The notes: generated from the sequence alone by a model not told the origin. A stretch of DNA of 36,640 nucleotides from Bacteroidaceae bacterium (GCA_017447625.1 JAFSNB010000012.1:1-36640); one strand, 5' to 3'; shown: positions 15,968 through 29,484, counted from the first letter of the stretch. A program made the numbers and translations.

Positions 15968-16702
15968 ATGAAAATAGCATTAATTGGATACGGTAAGATG
16001 GGCAAAATGATAGAGCAGATTGCCTTGGAACGCGGACATGAGATAGTTAGCATTATCGACATCGACAATCGCGAGGATTTTGACAGCGAGGCTTTCTCCA
16101 GCGCCGACGTAGCAATAGAATTCACGGCTCCGCATGTTGCCTATGACAACTATCTGAGGGCCTTTGCCCACAACGTGAAGGTGGTCTCCGGTTCAACCGG
16201 CTGGCTGAAGGAGCACGGCGAAGATGTCAGGAAACTCTGTACAGAAGGCGGTCAGACTCTGTTCTGGGCCTCGAACTTCTCTGTTGGCGTAGCTGTCTTT
16301 TCAGCTGTGAACCGCTATCTGGCTCGGTTGATGAACAAGTTCCCCCAATATGACCCTCACATGGAGGAGACACATCATATTCATAAGTTAGACGCGCCGA
16401 GCGGTACGGCTATCACGTTGGCAGAGGGAATTATTGGTGAACTGGACCGTAAGGAGAAATGGGTGAAGGGCGAGTCAAATGCCCCGTATGCAGCCGACAC
16501 ATTGCGAATCGACTCCCTGCGCAGAGGCGAGGTACCGGGCATCCACACAATACGCTATGACAGCGATGCAGACTGCATAACCATCAGTCACGACGCGCAC
16601 AGCCGCAAAGGATTCGCTCTTGGAGCAGTGCTGGCTGCTGAATACACGGCCACTCATAGCGGGTTGCTGACGATGGATGATCTTTTCCCTGAATTAGTTT
16701 AG
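15968..16702 (+). CDS. dapB: 4-hydroxy-tetrahydrodipicolinate reductase
   Basis: 244 residues. It reduces dihydrodipicolinate in the diaminopimelate and lysine pathway, using NAD(P)H. The N-terminus has the nucleotide-binding IALIGYGKMGKMIEQIA; the middle has VSGSTGW; the signature HHIHKLDAPSGTA follows, with the catalytic His-His and Lys. Slightly shorter than the E. coli enzyme, as usual in Bacteroidetes. It is first of a run with lepB (28 bases) and the sulfhydrylase gene. Confidence 0.96.
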   Translation: MKIALIGYGKMGKMIEQIALERGHEIVSIIDIDNREDFDSEAFSSADVAIEFTAPHVAYDNYLRAFAHNVKVVSGSTGWLKEHGEDVRKLCTEGGQTLFWASNFSVGVAVFSAVNRYLARLMNKFPQYDPHMEETHHIHKLDAPSGTAITLAEGIIGELDRKEKWVKGESNAPYAADTLRIDSLRRGEVPGIHTIRYDSDADCITISHDAHSRKGFALGAVLAAEYTATHSGLLTMDDLFPELV

Positions 16703-16724
16703 AGTTTAATGTTTAAAGTATAAA
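16697..16724. repeat. 7-bp degenerate tandem repeat
   Basis: Four heptads, GTTTAGA, GTTTAAT, GTTTAAA, GTATAAA, covering the dapB stop codon and the spacer before lepB. Confidence 0.65.
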
Positions 16725-16730
16725 GAAATT

Positions 16731-18206
16731 GTGGCTAACAATAAGAACAATAGTAAGAAACAGACGCCTGTTTGGGTGGCTTGGCTGAAAGCCGCGGTCG
16801 CCATAGGCCTCTTTTTGTGGTTTATTATCTGGGCAGATGCCCTTTGGGCGATAATCATTGTGCCGTTTATCTTTGATGCCTATGTTACGAAGAAGATACC
16901 CTGGACGTGGTGGAAAGATCTGGAGAACCCAGTCTCGCGCACCATCATGTCATGGGTAGATGCCATCGTGTTCGCTCTCGTGGCTGTCTATTTCGTGAAT
17001 ATATACTTCTTCCAGAACTATACGATTCCTTCATCTTCTCTAGAGAAAAGTCTGCTTGTGGGTGACTATCTCTTCGTTTCGAAGATGAGCTACGGCCCTC
17101 GCGTGCCGCAGACACCGCTGCATATGCCTCTGACCCAACACACGCTGCCCGGCGGAGCACAGAGCTATAGTACTCTTATTCAGTGGGATTATAAACGCGT
17201 GCACCCGAAACCAGTTCAGCTGAACGACATCGTAGTGTTCAACTATCCGAGCGGGGACACCGTGCTGGCTAATCCCTATTATCAGGCTGCGGACTTCTAT
17301 TCGCTCTGCTATTCCTATGGTAAGCAGATAGTGGCCCAGAACAACGGCGCCCTGCCACAAATGGACAGTCTCACCACTCTGCAGCAGCGCCAACTCTTCA
17401 GCATCTATTATCAGGTGGGCAGACAGTATGTTGATGAGAACTTTGGAGAGTTCGGAGGCGTGATGTGGCGTCCGGCCGACCGTCGCGAGAACTATGTGAA
17501 GCGTTGTGTTGGTCTGCCGGGACAGACGTTGGAGATTAAAGACCACATAATCTACCTTGATGGCAATCCGAACAAGGAACCTGACAATGTGCAGTATAAC
17601 TACCGTGTGGTGCTGCGTGACGACCGTCCCGAGGATAATCTGCCAGAAGCCCTCACCCGAGAGCTCGGACTGAGTGATGAAGACCTCATCACCTTGCATC
17701 AGACAGGACATATACCCTTGACATCAGCAGCCCGCAATCGTCTGTTGGAGGCAACGGACTATGTTGAGGATGTTATCTACGAAAACAGTGCTGTCAAGGG
17801 CGAGGTTTATCCTCTGAATGCTTATACCGGATGGACACGAGACAACTACGGTCCTGTATGGATTCCGAAGAAAGGTGAGAGTATAGACCTCACGCTGGAG
17901 AACCTGCCGGTGTATGAGCGTCCGATTCGCGTTTATGAGGGTAACGAACTGGAAGTGACAGACGATGGTAAGATTATCATCAACGGTAAGGAGGCCACAT
18001 CCTATACATTCAAGATGGACTATTATTGGATGATGGGTGATAACCGCCATAACAGCGCCGACAGCCGTTATTGGGGCTTTGTACCAGAAGATCATATAGT
18101 GGGTAAACCCATCATGATCTGGCTTTCCATAGATAAAGACCGCTCCTGGTTTGACGGACACATCCGCTGGAAGCGTCTGTTCAGATGGGTGGACAATATT
18201 AAATAG
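16731..18206 (+). CDS. lepB: Signal peptidase I
   Basis: 491 residues, starting at GTG (ANNKNNSKK follows); no better ATG precedes the membrane region. It removes signal peptides from exported proteins at the inner membrane. Hydrophobic segments lie at about 18-36, 38-50 and 77-95. The catalytic Ser103 is in IPSSSLEKSLLVGDYLFV and the general base Lys257 in NYVKRCVGLPG; GDNRHNSADSRYWGFVPE is near the end. It is much longer than the E. coli enzyme because of an insertion (about 135-240) between the Ser and Lys motifs and another after it (about 285-400), a known trait of Bacteroidetes LepB. Confidence 0.95.
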   Translation: MANNKNNSKKQTPVWVAWLKAAVAIGLFLWFIIWADALWAIIIVPFIFDAYVTKKIPWTWWKDLENPVSRTIMSWVDAIVFALVAVYFVNIYFFQNYTIPSSSLEKSLLVGDYLFVSKMSYGPRVPQTPLHMPLTQHTLPGGAQSYSTLIQWDYKRVHPKPVQLNDIVVFNYPSGDTVLANPYYQAADFYSLCYSYGKQIVAQNNGALPQMDSLTTLQQRQLFSIYYQVGRQYVDENFGEFGGVMWRPADRRENYVKRCVGLPGQTLEIKDHIIYLDGNPNKEPDNVQYNYRVVLRDDRPEDNLPEALTRELGLSDEDLITLHQTGHIPLTSAARNRLLEATDYVEDVIYENSAVKGEVYPLNAYTGWTRDNYGPVWIPKKGESIDLTLENLPVYERPIRVYEGNELEVTDDGKIIINGKEATSYTFKMDYYWMMGDNRHNSADSRYWGFVPEDHIVGKPIMIWLSIDKDRSWFDGHIRWKRLFRWVDNIK

Positions 18207-18229
18207 TTTAAGGTTTAAAGAAATAATAT

Positions 18230-19507
18230 ATGAAACGCAATCTCGAAACATTATGTATTCACGGCGGGTGGAAACCCCGCAAGGGCGAGGCTCAGCAACT
18301 GCCAATCTATCAAAGCACAACATTCCGTTATGAGACCAGCGAGCAGATGGCACGCCTGTTCGATTTGGAGGATGAGGGCTATTTCTATACACGTCTGGCA
18401 AACCCTACCAATGACGCCGTGGCCGCTAAAATCAACGCTCTGGAAGGGGGCGTGGGATGTCTGCTTACCTCTTCCGGTCAGGCCGCCAATTTCTACGCCG
18501 TGTTTAACATCTGTCAGGCCGGTGACCACTTCATAACCTCCAACACCATCTATGGCGGCACCTTCAACCTCTTTGGTGTCACAATGAAGAAATTGGGCAT
18601 AGAGTGCACTTTCGTTGATCCCGATTGGGACGATGAGCGCATCGAGGCAGCCTTCCGTCCTAACACCAAATGTTTCTTCGGCGAGACAATAAGCAACCCT
18701 GGTGGAAATGTCTTTGACATCGAACGCTTTGCCAAGATTGCCCACGCCCACGGTGTACCCCTTATTGTGGATAACACCTTTGCCACGCCTATCAACTGCC
18801 GCCCGTTTGAGTGGGGTTGCGATATCGTGACACACTCCACGACAAAGTACATGGACGGACATGCTACACAGGTGGGAGGTGCTATAGTAGATAGTGGTAA
18901 TTTTGACTGGGAGGCGCATGCTGACAAATTCCCCGGACTTTGCACGCCGGACGAGAGCTACCACGGACTGACTTACACCAAGGCTTTTGGCCAAAAGGCT
19001 TATGTGACGAAGCTGGTGAGTCAGTTGATGCGCGACCTCGGCTCTATTCCTTCACCTCAGAACTGTTTCCTGCTGAATCTTGGTTTGGAAACCCTGCACC
19101 TGAGGATGCCCCGCCATTGTGAGAACGCACAGCGTGTGGCCGAGTGGCTGGAAGCTAATCCGAAAGTGGAGTGGGTTAATTATTGCGGTCTGCCAAAGAA
19201 CAAGTATTATCCTCTGGCACAGAAATACCTGCCCAATGGCTCGTGTGGCGTTATCGCCTTCGGACTGAAAGGCAACCGTGAGGATGCCATCCGCTTTATG
19301 GATAATCTGGATTTTGTATCAATCGTGACACATGTAGCCGATGCACGCACCTGTGTGCTGCATCCTGCCAGTCACACCCATCGTCAGCTGTCTGACGAGC
19401 AGCTGCGCGAGGCAGGTGTAGCTCCCGACCTGATACGTCTAAGTGTTGGTCTGGAGAATGTCGAAGACATCATAGCCGACTTGAATCAGGCTATGGAAAA
19501 GATGTAA
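18230..19507 (+). CDS. O-acetylhomoserine sulfhydrylase (PLP enzyme)
   Basis: 425 residues, the usual length of MetY-type enzymes and longer than cystathionine gamma-synthase. It makes homocysteine from O-acetylhomoserine and sulfide, in the cytoplasm. The PLP lysine is Lys206 in VTHSTTKYMDGHATQVGG; also visible are YTRLANPTNDAVAAKI, SSGQAANFYA and VDNTFATP. It follows lepB by 23 bases, probably in one transcript. Closely related gamma-family enzymes, such as methionine gamma-lyase, cannot be fully excluded. It ends 5 bases from the convergent THUMP-like gene. Confidence 0.9.
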   Translation: MKRNLETLCIHGGWKPRKGEAQQLPIYQSTTFRYETSEQMARLFDLEDEGYFYTRLANPTNDAVAAKINALEGGVGCLLTSSGQAANFYAVFNICQAGDHFITSNTIYGGTFNLFGVTMKKLGIECTFVDPDWDDERIEAAFRPNTKCFFGETISNPGGNVFDIERFAKIAHAHGVPLIVDNTFATPINCRPFEWGCDIVTHSTTKYMDGHATQVGGAIVDSGNFDWEAHADKFPGLCTPDESYHGLTYTKAFGQKAYVTKLVSQLMRDLGSIPSPQNCFLLNLGLETLHLRMPRHCENAQRVAEWLEANPKVEWVNYCGLPKNKYYPLAQKYLPNGSCGVIAFGLKGNREDAIRFMDNLDFVSIVTHVADARTCVLHPASHTHRQLSDEQLREAGVAPDLIRLSVGLENVEDIIADLNQAMEKM

Positions 19508-19512
19508 GGCAG

Positions 19513-20682
19513 TCAGACCGATAAGGACTTTACCATAATGTGCCGCCCGTCAGCAAGTGTGGCGGCAAAAAGATGAACAGGGCCACCCTCACGCAGACGT
19601 AGTTGTTTGCGGAGGGTGGCAGTCGTTTGCGGGAACCCTCTCACCGTGAGGTCTGCGCACGAGATTCCTTGAAGCAGAGTGCGCAGCTCTTTCTTGCTGA
19701 ACCCAGTCCAGGCGGTCACTGGAAAACGCTTTCCGGGCCAATCTTCAATCAGCTTGTCAGAGGTGTAGAGGTGGCTCATCGGAGACAATTTCCTGACTCC
19801 AAAACGTAAGGCTATGGATTTCAGCATACCGGCTTTCAGTATAGCGGCATTCGGTTCATAAAGCCATGTGCCAAGCTCATCGGCATATTCCGGCATTGCA
19901 TTTTGCTCTTCACTTTGTGTAAAGCGCAGTCCGCAACAGTGAATCACAGGCTCTGCGACCTCTTGCCCTACAACCAAAAGAACCTCTTTACATTCGCCGC
20001 CAATACTCACCGTATGAACCTCCGAAACACCCTTTATGGCACGGATGGCTGCGGTGATGTCGAGCATCGGTGACAATTTCACGACAACCAACTTTGCAAC
20101 AGCTCTCAGACGCTCTTGTAAAGCGCACACATCTGGAGTGCAATCCTCTATAAGCACAGTCTTACGGCCCGCGTTGTCACGTCGCGCGGGATCTATTAAT
20201 ATAATGATAGGCGCGCGTAAGGTATCCGGAAGTCTCTCAATTACGGTTTCTGCTGTGTCGTTAACCACATTGAAATCCGTTATACCAAGCAAAGCAAAGT
20301 TGTGAGCGGCGATTTTACATAGGGCCGCATCCCGCTCCACATAGATGCTATGGCGGAAACGGCGGGCTATAGTTGCAAAGTCAACGCCAAAACCGCCCGT
20401 GAGGTCGATGAATATGTCATCCTCAGCCTTGAAACGGTCTATGATGTCGGCCTTGTACGCTGCTGCCTCTTCGCTTGAACATTGTTCCATGGAGAGGCGC
20501 TTAGGCCATAGCAGCTCTTCGTTGGCAGCCCAGGTCGGGAGCTTGCGTGCCGCCAGTTGTCGCCCCTCAATCTGCTGCAGGGCTTCAGATGCATCCACCC
20601 CTTCTGGCATCTTGCGTAAAGCCAGCGTGCGCACGTCATCTCTGGCGTGCGCACGTATATAATCTATGGTCTGTTTGTTCAC
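19513..20682 (-). CDS. THUMP-like domain class I methyltransferase
   Basis: 389 residues from a GTG start at 20682. The core is a SAM-dependent Rossmann fold: FIDLTGGFGVDFATIA (91-106), YVERDA for the acidic loop, and IDPARRDN (163-170) where N6-type methyltransferases have DPP(Y/W). The N-terminal 80 residues are helical, and the C-terminal part (GVRKLSPMSHLYTSDK onward, ending VKSL) fits the THUMP-like domain of Bacteroidetes proteins such as P. gingivalis PG_1098. An RNA substrate is likely but not proven. It starts 25 bases after the beta-galactosidase stop and may be read through from it. Confidence 0.85.
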   Translation of the reverse strand: MNKQTIDYIRAHARDDVRTLALRKMPEGVDASEALQQIEGRQLAARKLPTWAANEELLWPKRLSMEQCSSEEAAAYKADIIDRFKAEDDIFIDLTGGFGVDFATIARRFRHSIYVERDAALCKIAAHNFALLGITDFNVVNDTAETVIERLPDTLRAPIIILIDPARRDNAGRKTVLIEDCTPDVCALQERLRAVAKLVVVKLSPMLDITAAIRAIKGVSEVHTVSIGGECKEVLLVVGQEVAEPVIHCCGLRFTQSEEQNAMPEYADELGTWLYEPNAAILKAGMLKSIALRFGVRKLSPMSHLYTSDKLIEDWPGKRFPVTAWTGFSKKELRTLLQGISCADLTVRGFPQTTATLRKQLRLREGGPVHLFAATLADGRHIMVKSLSV

Positions 20683-20707
20683 TCTTGTAGATTAAAGCTA
20701 TAGAGTC

Positions 20708-24877
<4,170 letters not shown>

Positions 24878-24898
24878 TTATATTGGGTTTTATAATCG

Positions 24899-24929
24899 CA
24901 AAGGTAGGTATAGTTTTTGAAACTGCCAA
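24899..24929 (-). promoter_or_regulatory. Beta-galactosidase promoter (TTGG-N19-TACCTTTG)
   Basis: On the minus strand, TTGG (24929-24926), 19 bases, then TACCTTTG (24906-24899). The -7 box is exact and the upstream box differs at one base. The leader would be about 30 bases. Confidence 0.7.
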
Positions 24930-25000
24930 GAATTTTTGCAACAAAAGTGAAAATTCTATATTATAATGTACAAAAAGCTCCGAAAGTCGCCTAAATCAGG

Positions 25001-25038
25001 TATAAATAAATGAAGAAGGTGGCCTCTCGGTCACCTTC
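25001..25038 (-). terminator. Intrinsic terminator of the topA-to-anti-sigma operon
   Basis: On the minus strand arms GAAGGTGACC and GGCCACCTTC (25038-25015, one mismatch, GAGA loop) are followed by TTCATTTATTTA. It lies about 120 bases after the anti-sigma gene; nothing else was recognised between 25039 and 25156. Confidence 0.75.
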
Positions 25039-25156
25039 ATTCATCGTTAGCATGTGTTTTGTTTTTCTTGACTGAAATCTCACGACTTCTGGCAGGTTTT
25101 TCAAGCACTAACGGATTGATAGAAAAAGCAAAAATGAAAATGAAAATGTATGATTG

Positions 25157-25645
25157 TCATTGGGCGAGCGGTGTGAGAGTCGGATTTGCGAGAACCGTGT
25201 CTGCCAAACCCTCTGTTGCCTCTGCGCTCTTGATGTCGATGGGTGTTGTCTCGTCTGCATTCAACTCGTCCTGTTCACTCATGACAGTGTTGTCCGGGTA
25301 CGTGGATGCAGTTCCTGCTGCGTGTTCCACGGCTGTGCCGAAGACAATGGCGAACGCGATAAACGCGGCTGCCTTGAACAATGGACGCATCCGCATGGAC
25401 AGGCTTATGCGCCGTGCCTGTACGTGCTGCTCACCTGTGAGGGCGAGGATGCGATTGTCAAACGACGCATCGAGATGGGCCTCGGACAGCTTGTGCTCTG
25501 CGAGGAACAGGGGCTGCCATTGACGCAGGTGCTCAGGTATCTCCTCTTGAGCGAAGAACTTACGCAAAATCTGCTCTTCTTCCAGAGTCGTCTCGCCATC
25601 GAAATAGCGGTCTATGAGCTGTTCTATGTACTTGTAGTCCATCAT
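25157..25645 (-). CDS. Putative anti-sigma/regulatory membrane protein
   Basis: 162 residues. The N-terminal part (MMDYKYIEQLIDRYFDGETTLEEEQILRKFF) is shown in two pieces here: DYKYIEQLIDRYFDG and TTLEEEQILRKFF; it resembles the helical start of Bacteroidetes proteins encoded after ECF sigma genes. There is no HxxxCxxC zinc site. A single membrane segment (about 89-108, LFKAAAFIAFAIVFGTAV) precedes an acidic, Thr/Ala-rich tail that should be periplasmic. This layout, cytoplasmic helix then one membrane span beside an ECF sigma gene, is why I propose an anti-sigma role. That role is inferred from context. The start is the first of two ATGs. Confidence 0.6.
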   Translation of the reverse strand: MMDYKYIEQLIDRYFDGETTLEEEQILRKFFAQEEIPEHLRQWQPLFLAEHKLSEAHLDASFDNRILALTGEQHVQARRISLSMRMRPLFKAAAFIAFAIVFGTAVEHAAGTASTYPDNTVMSEQDELNADETTPIDIKSAEATEGLADTVLANPTLTPLAQ

Positions 25646-25743
25646 GTGTTGATGTGCGTTTCTGTGGGGAAGACGATTGAATGGCCGAAAAGTTACAACT
25701 CCCGCCCATCTTTTAACATTCTTTTAGTTTTAAACCCATTTTC

Positions 25744-25811
25744 ACTTTCATCTTTCATCTCTAATCTTTCATCTTTTCTCTTCTTCTCTTTTCTCTTTTC
25801 TCTCCCCCTCG
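25744..25811. repeat. 7-bp repeat and polypyrimidine tract between sigma and anti-sigma genes
   Basis: Heptads ACTTTCA, TCTTTCA, TCTCTAA, TCTTTCA, TCTTTTC (25744-25778) run into an almost pure C/T stretch up to 25811. In the transcript this is a purine-rich leader of the anti-sigma gene within a 176-base gap. No hairpin was seen. Confidence 0.7.
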
Positions 25812-25821
25812 AAGAGAGGGC

Positions 25822-26301
25822 TTATAGTCCGTAATGCTGTATCTGGTTATATTGTTCCTTTACTTTCTGACGTGCTCGGTGAAGATATACACGAACCTGA
25901 TCTTCAGTCAGTTTAAGCTGCTCTGCCATTTCGCGATAGCTCAGTCCTTCGATGTCGCGCAGACGGATAAGATCATCTAAAGGCGGAGGCAGTTTGTTGA
26001 TAAGACGGTTAAGGATGTCAAGCGATTCCTTGTTGTCATGTGGAGCGTCTGTTCCGTGGTGGTCAGGTGTGAGAGGCTGCTGGCGGTCGAGCCGTTTGCG
26101 CTTGTCCAATGCTATATTCTTGCATATCTGCATAAGCCACGCCTGCATATTATCAATAGAATCCCACTCGGCACGGCGTTCCCAGGCACGCAGCATGGTA
26201 TCCTGCACGACATCCTCTGCCTCAGCTGCATCCATTGTGATACTGAGGGCCAGACGATATAGGCGGTCGCGGTGCGGAAGAATGGAATTTCGGAAGTCCA
26301 T
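25822..26301 (-). CDS. ECF-family RNA polymerase sigma factor
   Basis: 159 residues. Region 2 is LYRLALSITMDAAEAEDVVQD through RAWERRAEWDS and NMQAWLMQICKNIALDKRKR (parts given separately), about 15-75; region 4 is LPPPLDDLIRLRDIEGLSY followed by the helix-turn-helix QLKLTEDQVRVYLHRARQ, about 108-150. It directs RNA polymerase to a small gene set; the signal is unknown. Its ATG overlaps the argB stop by one base (TAATG on the coding strand), so it is translated with the argB transcript. The putative anti-sigma gene follows. Confidence 0.93.
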   Translation of the reverse strand: MDFRNSILPHRDRLYRLALSITMDAAEAEDVVQDTMLRAWERRAEWDSIDNMQAWLMQICKNIALDKRKRLDRQQPLTPDHHGTDAPHDNKESLDILNRLINKLPPPLDDLIRLRDIEGLSYREMAEQLKLTEDQVRVYLHRARQKVKEQYNQIQHYGL

Positions 26302-27071
26302 TATTTACAAATCAACGTTCCGCCTTGCAGATCTTGAATATTGGTTATGCGGACTGATGAGACTCCGGCGTGTAAGGCGGAAAAGGCGTTTTCGAGCTTT
26401 GGTATCATTCCCCCGCTTATAGTTCCGTCGGCAACAAGGTTCTTGAAGTCTGATTCGCTTATTTTTGATATAAGACTGTCCGGGTTATTAGCGTCACGTA
26501 ATACTCCCGGCAATTCAAAGCAGTAGGTAAGAGATACGTCTCCAACCGACACAGAGGAGAGTGCTACGGCTGCCGTCTGTGCCATTGTATCGGCGTTGAT
26601 ATTGAGCATGTTGCCTTTGCCGTCGTGAGTGAGGGGAGCTATGACAGGGGTTATCCCGTTTTGCAGCAGTTGTTGTATGCGCTCGCCGTCAGCATCATCT
26701 ACATCACCTACGTATCCGAAGTCAATTCCTTCAGGCGTTATCGGCCTGCGATGAGCCTGAACGATATTCATGTCAGCCCCTGTTAGTCCGAGGGCGTTCA
26801 CGCCACGAGCCTGCAGTTGTGCCACAATATTCTTGTTCACCAAACCGCCATAAACCATCGTAACTATGCGCAGCATATCGCTGTCAGTGATGCGGCGGCC
26901 TCCAACCATCTTACTCTCAATGCCCAGTTTCGTGGCCAGTTGTGTGGCAGTGCGGCCTCCGCCGTGAACGAGCACTTTCGGGCCTTCCACCTTTACGAAT
27001 TCATCCAGAAGGATGGCGAGCTGCGCAGGATCCTCGACCACAGCGCCGCCGACTTTGATTACAGAAATCAT
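26301..27071 (-). CDS. argB: Acetylglutamate kinase (or N-succinylglutamate kinase)
   Basis: 256 residues, second step of ornithine/arginine synthesis: phosphorylation of N-acylglutamate. Visible: SVIKVGGAVVED (phosphate-binding Lys), VLVHGGGRTATQLATKLG, NINADTMAQTAAVAL and ISGGMIPKLENA, all typical of the amino-acid kinase fold. Some Bacteroidetes use succinylated rather than acetylated intermediates, and the sequence alone does not settle that. No N-terminal arginine-sensing helix is seen, so feedback inhibition by arginine is less likely. It overlaps speA by 4 bases. Confidence 0.93.
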   Translation of the reverse strand: MISVIKVGGAVVEDPAQLAILLDEFVKVEGPKVLVHGGGRTATQLATKLGIESKMVGGRRITDSDMLRIVTMVYGGLVNKNIVAQLQARGVNALGLTGADMNIVQAHRRPITPEGIDFGYVGDVDDADGERIQQLLQNGITPVIAPLTHDGKGNMLNINADTMAQTAAVALSSVSVGDVSLTYCFELPGVLRDANNPDSLISKISESDFKNLVADGTISGGMIPKLENAFSALHAGVSSVRITNIQDLQGGTLICK

Positions 27072-28960
27072 TCCAAATACGTATATCCGTAAAGACCGGC
27101 CCTGTAGTTGCTGATGAACTCCTTGCCCTCGCTCTCGGTAATCTTGCCGTCCTGAACCGCACGGCTCACCCAGATTTCCAGTCGGCGAACGAGACGCTTC
27201 GGGTCGTACTGAACATATTCAAGCACATCGGCAACTGTCTCGCCGTCAATTACTTGCTCAATCTCGTAAGTGTCGCGGCTCACGGATACGTGAACTGCGT
27301 TTGTGTCGCCGAAGAGGTTGTGCATATTGCCGAGAATCTCCTGGTAAGCGCCTACAAGGAACACTCCTATGTAATAGTGCTCGCCGGGCTGCAGGGTGTG
27401 TAGAGGAATATAATTGGTCTGGTGTCCGCCGTTGACGTAAGTAGTAATCTTTCCGTCAGAGTCACAGGTGATATCCTGTAGGGTTGCGCTGCGGGTGGGC
27501 TGTTCTCCCAGTCGGGCAATCGGCATAATCGGGAATAGCTGGTCCAGAGCCCAAGAGTCGGGCATAGACTGGAACAGAGAGAAATTGCAGAAGTACTTGT
27601 CTGCCATCTGCTTGTCCAAGGCACGCAGTTCATCGGGCGCATGTTTCTGATGATGAGCCAGTTCTGCGACCTCATGACTTATTGCCCAGTAGAGCGATTC
27701 TATCTGTGCACGTGTCTTCAGGTCTATGATCCCGTGGCGGAAAAGGTCAAGAGCCTCCTCGCGGATATCTTCGGCATCGTGCCAGTCCTCAAGCAACGAG
27801 CGGCTGGAGAGCTTGTCCCAGATCTCTGTGAGGTCATGCACGAGCTTGTGGTCCGACTCGCTCGGCTCGAAGTCTTCAGGCATCTGCGGAGCGCTGACAC
27901 TTTCCATGACATCCACAATCAGTACGCTGTGATGTGCAGTCAGAGAGCGTCCGCCTTCTGTGATAATGTTGGGGTGGGGGATGCCGCTCTGGTTCGCGGC
28001 CTCCACGATAGTATATACGCAGTCGTTGACGTATTCCTGAATGGAGTAGTTCACAGAGCTCTCGCTGTTGCTGGAGCGGGTGCCGTCGTAATCCACGCCG
28101 AGGCCGCCGCCACAATCGATGAACTCTATGTTAAAGCCCATATTGTGTAGCTGCACATAGAACTGTGCTGCCTCGCGCAGAGCTGTGGATATGCGTCTGA
28201 TTTTTGTGATTTGGCTCCCGATATGGAAATGCAGCAGTTTGAGACAGTCGCTCAGCTCATATTCCTTCAGCAGTTCGAGAGCCATTAGCAGTTCTGAGGA
28301 GTTGAGGCCGAACTTGGAGGCGTCGCCGCCGCTCTCGCTCCATTTGCCGGAGCCGTTGGCAGCCAGTTTGATTCGTATGCCCAGATTCGGTCTTACGCCC
28401 ATGCGCTGGGCTGTCTCTGCGATTATGCGCAGTTCTGGCATCTTCTCCACAACAAGGAATACGCGCTTGCCCATCTTCTGTGCCAGCAGAGCCAACTCTA
28501 TGAAATTCTGGTCCTTGTGGCCGTTGCAGATGATGAGGCTGTCGCTATCCATGTTCGTGGCTAGCACAGCATGCAGTTCAGGCTTAGAGCCGGCTTCCAG
28601 TCCCAGGTTATAGCGTTTGCCGTGACTGATGATTTCCTCAACGACAGGGCGCATCTGGTTCACCTTCACGGGGAAGATGATGAAGTGTTCGGCCTGGTAG
28701 TTATATTCCTTGGCAGCCTTGCGGAAACACTCATCGGTCTTCTCAATGCGATTATCCAGAATGTCCGGGAAGCGGATTAGCATCGGAGCCGTGATGTGAC
28801 GGGTGGCAAGCTCGTCGATAACATCTTTCAGATCGACCTGCACTCCGTTTTTCTTCGGGGTGACATAAACATGTCCTTTGTCGTTGATACCAAAATAGTT
28901 GACTCCCCACCCTTTGATGTTATAGAGTTCTTCGGAGTCTTCTATACGCCATTTTCTCAT
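27068..28960 (-). CDS. speA: Biosynthetic arginine decarboxylase
   Basis: 630 residues. It converts arginine to agmatine for polyamine synthesis using PLP. The PLP lysine is Lys99 in FIIFPVKVNQMRPV; LLHFHIGSQI and FIDCGGGLGVDYDG are the barrel motifs, and the C-terminal beta domain ends in YTYLE. The N-terminal extension (WGVNYFGINDKGHVYVTP) is typical of SpeA. It overlaps aroK upstream and argB downstream by 4 bases each, so arginine synthesis and consumption are encoded side by side. Confidence 0.95.
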   Translation of the reverse strand: MRKWRIEDSEELYNIKGWGVNYFGINDKGHVYVTPKKNGVQVDLKDVIDELATRHITAPMLIRFPDILDNRIEKTDECFRKAAKEYNYQAEHFIIFPVKVNQMRPVVEEIISHGKRYNLGLEAGSKPELHAVLATNMDSDSLIICNGHKDQNFIELALLAQKMGKRVFLVVEKMPELRIIAETAQRMGVRPNLGIRIKLAANGSGKWSESGGDASKFGLNSSELLMALELLKEYELSDCLKLLHFHIGSQITKIRRISTALREAAQFYVQLHNMGFNIEFIDCGGGLGVDYDGTRSSNSESSVNYSIQEYVNDCVYTIVEAANQSGIPHPNIITEGGRSLTAHHSVLIVDVMESVSAPQMPEDFEPSESDHKLVHDLTEIWDKLSSRSLLEDWHDAEDIREEALDLFRHGIIDLKTRAQIESLYWAISHEVAELAHHQKHAPDELRALDKQMADKYFCNFSLFQSMPDSWALDQLFPIMPIARLGEQPTRSATLQDITCDSDGKITTYVNGGHQTNYIPLHTLQPGEHYYIGVFLVGAYQEILGNMHNLFGDTNAVHVSVSRDTYEIEQVIDGETVADVLEYVQYDPKRLVRRLEIWVSRAVQDGKITESEGKEFISNYRAGLYGYTYLE

Positions 28961-29484
28961 ATCTTCAGCATTTCTCTAATGAGTGCAACACATTCATCCA
29001 CTTTCTCGTAGTTCTCCAGCAGGCCGATGTCGATGACGTGGCGTGCCTTCATATAGAACGGTTCGCGTTCCTGCAGCGATTCCTTTATATATTCGTATCG
29101 CTCTTGGTCGTCCTTGCCTTGCAGCAGAGGCCGGGCGCCCTTTGCCACTTTGAGGTGGGCGTCCAGAATCTCCGGCGAGGCTTTTAGGTAGATGGTCTCA
29201 GCCAGAGAGTTCATGTATTCCATGTTGTCGAAGAAGCAGGGAGTGCCGCCGCCGCAACTGAGTACGATGTTCTCGAACTCAGCTACCTCGTGCAACATTC
29301 TGCGTTCGAGGTCGCGGAATCCCTCTTCCCCCTTTTCTGCGAAGATTTCAGGGACCTTCTTGCGATAGCGTTCGGTGATATACCAGTCCAAGTCGTAGAA
29401 GGGAACTCCCAATGCTTTCGCAAGTCCCCTTCCTACAGTTGTCTTTCCGGCTCCCATGTAGCCGATGATGATGACTCTTACCAT
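28957..29484 (-). CDS. aroK: Shikimate kinase
   Basis: 175 residues. It phosphorylates shikimate in the chorismate pathway. P-loop GYMGAGKTTVGRGLA near the start, YDLDWYITER with the shikimate-binding Asp, the EGFRDLERRML helix with Arg, and SCGGGTPCF (GGG motif). Second gene of the operon, 21 bases after topA, overlapping speA by 4 bases. Confidence 0.95.
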   Translation of the reverse strand: MVRVIIIGYMGAGKTTVGRGLAKALGVPFYDLDWYITERYRKKVPEIFAEKGEEGFRDLERRMLHEVAEFENIVLSCGGGTPCFFDNMEYMNSLAETIYLKASPEILDAHLKVAKGARPLLQGKDDQERYEYIKESLQEREPFYMKARHVIDIGLLENYEKVDECVALIREMLKI

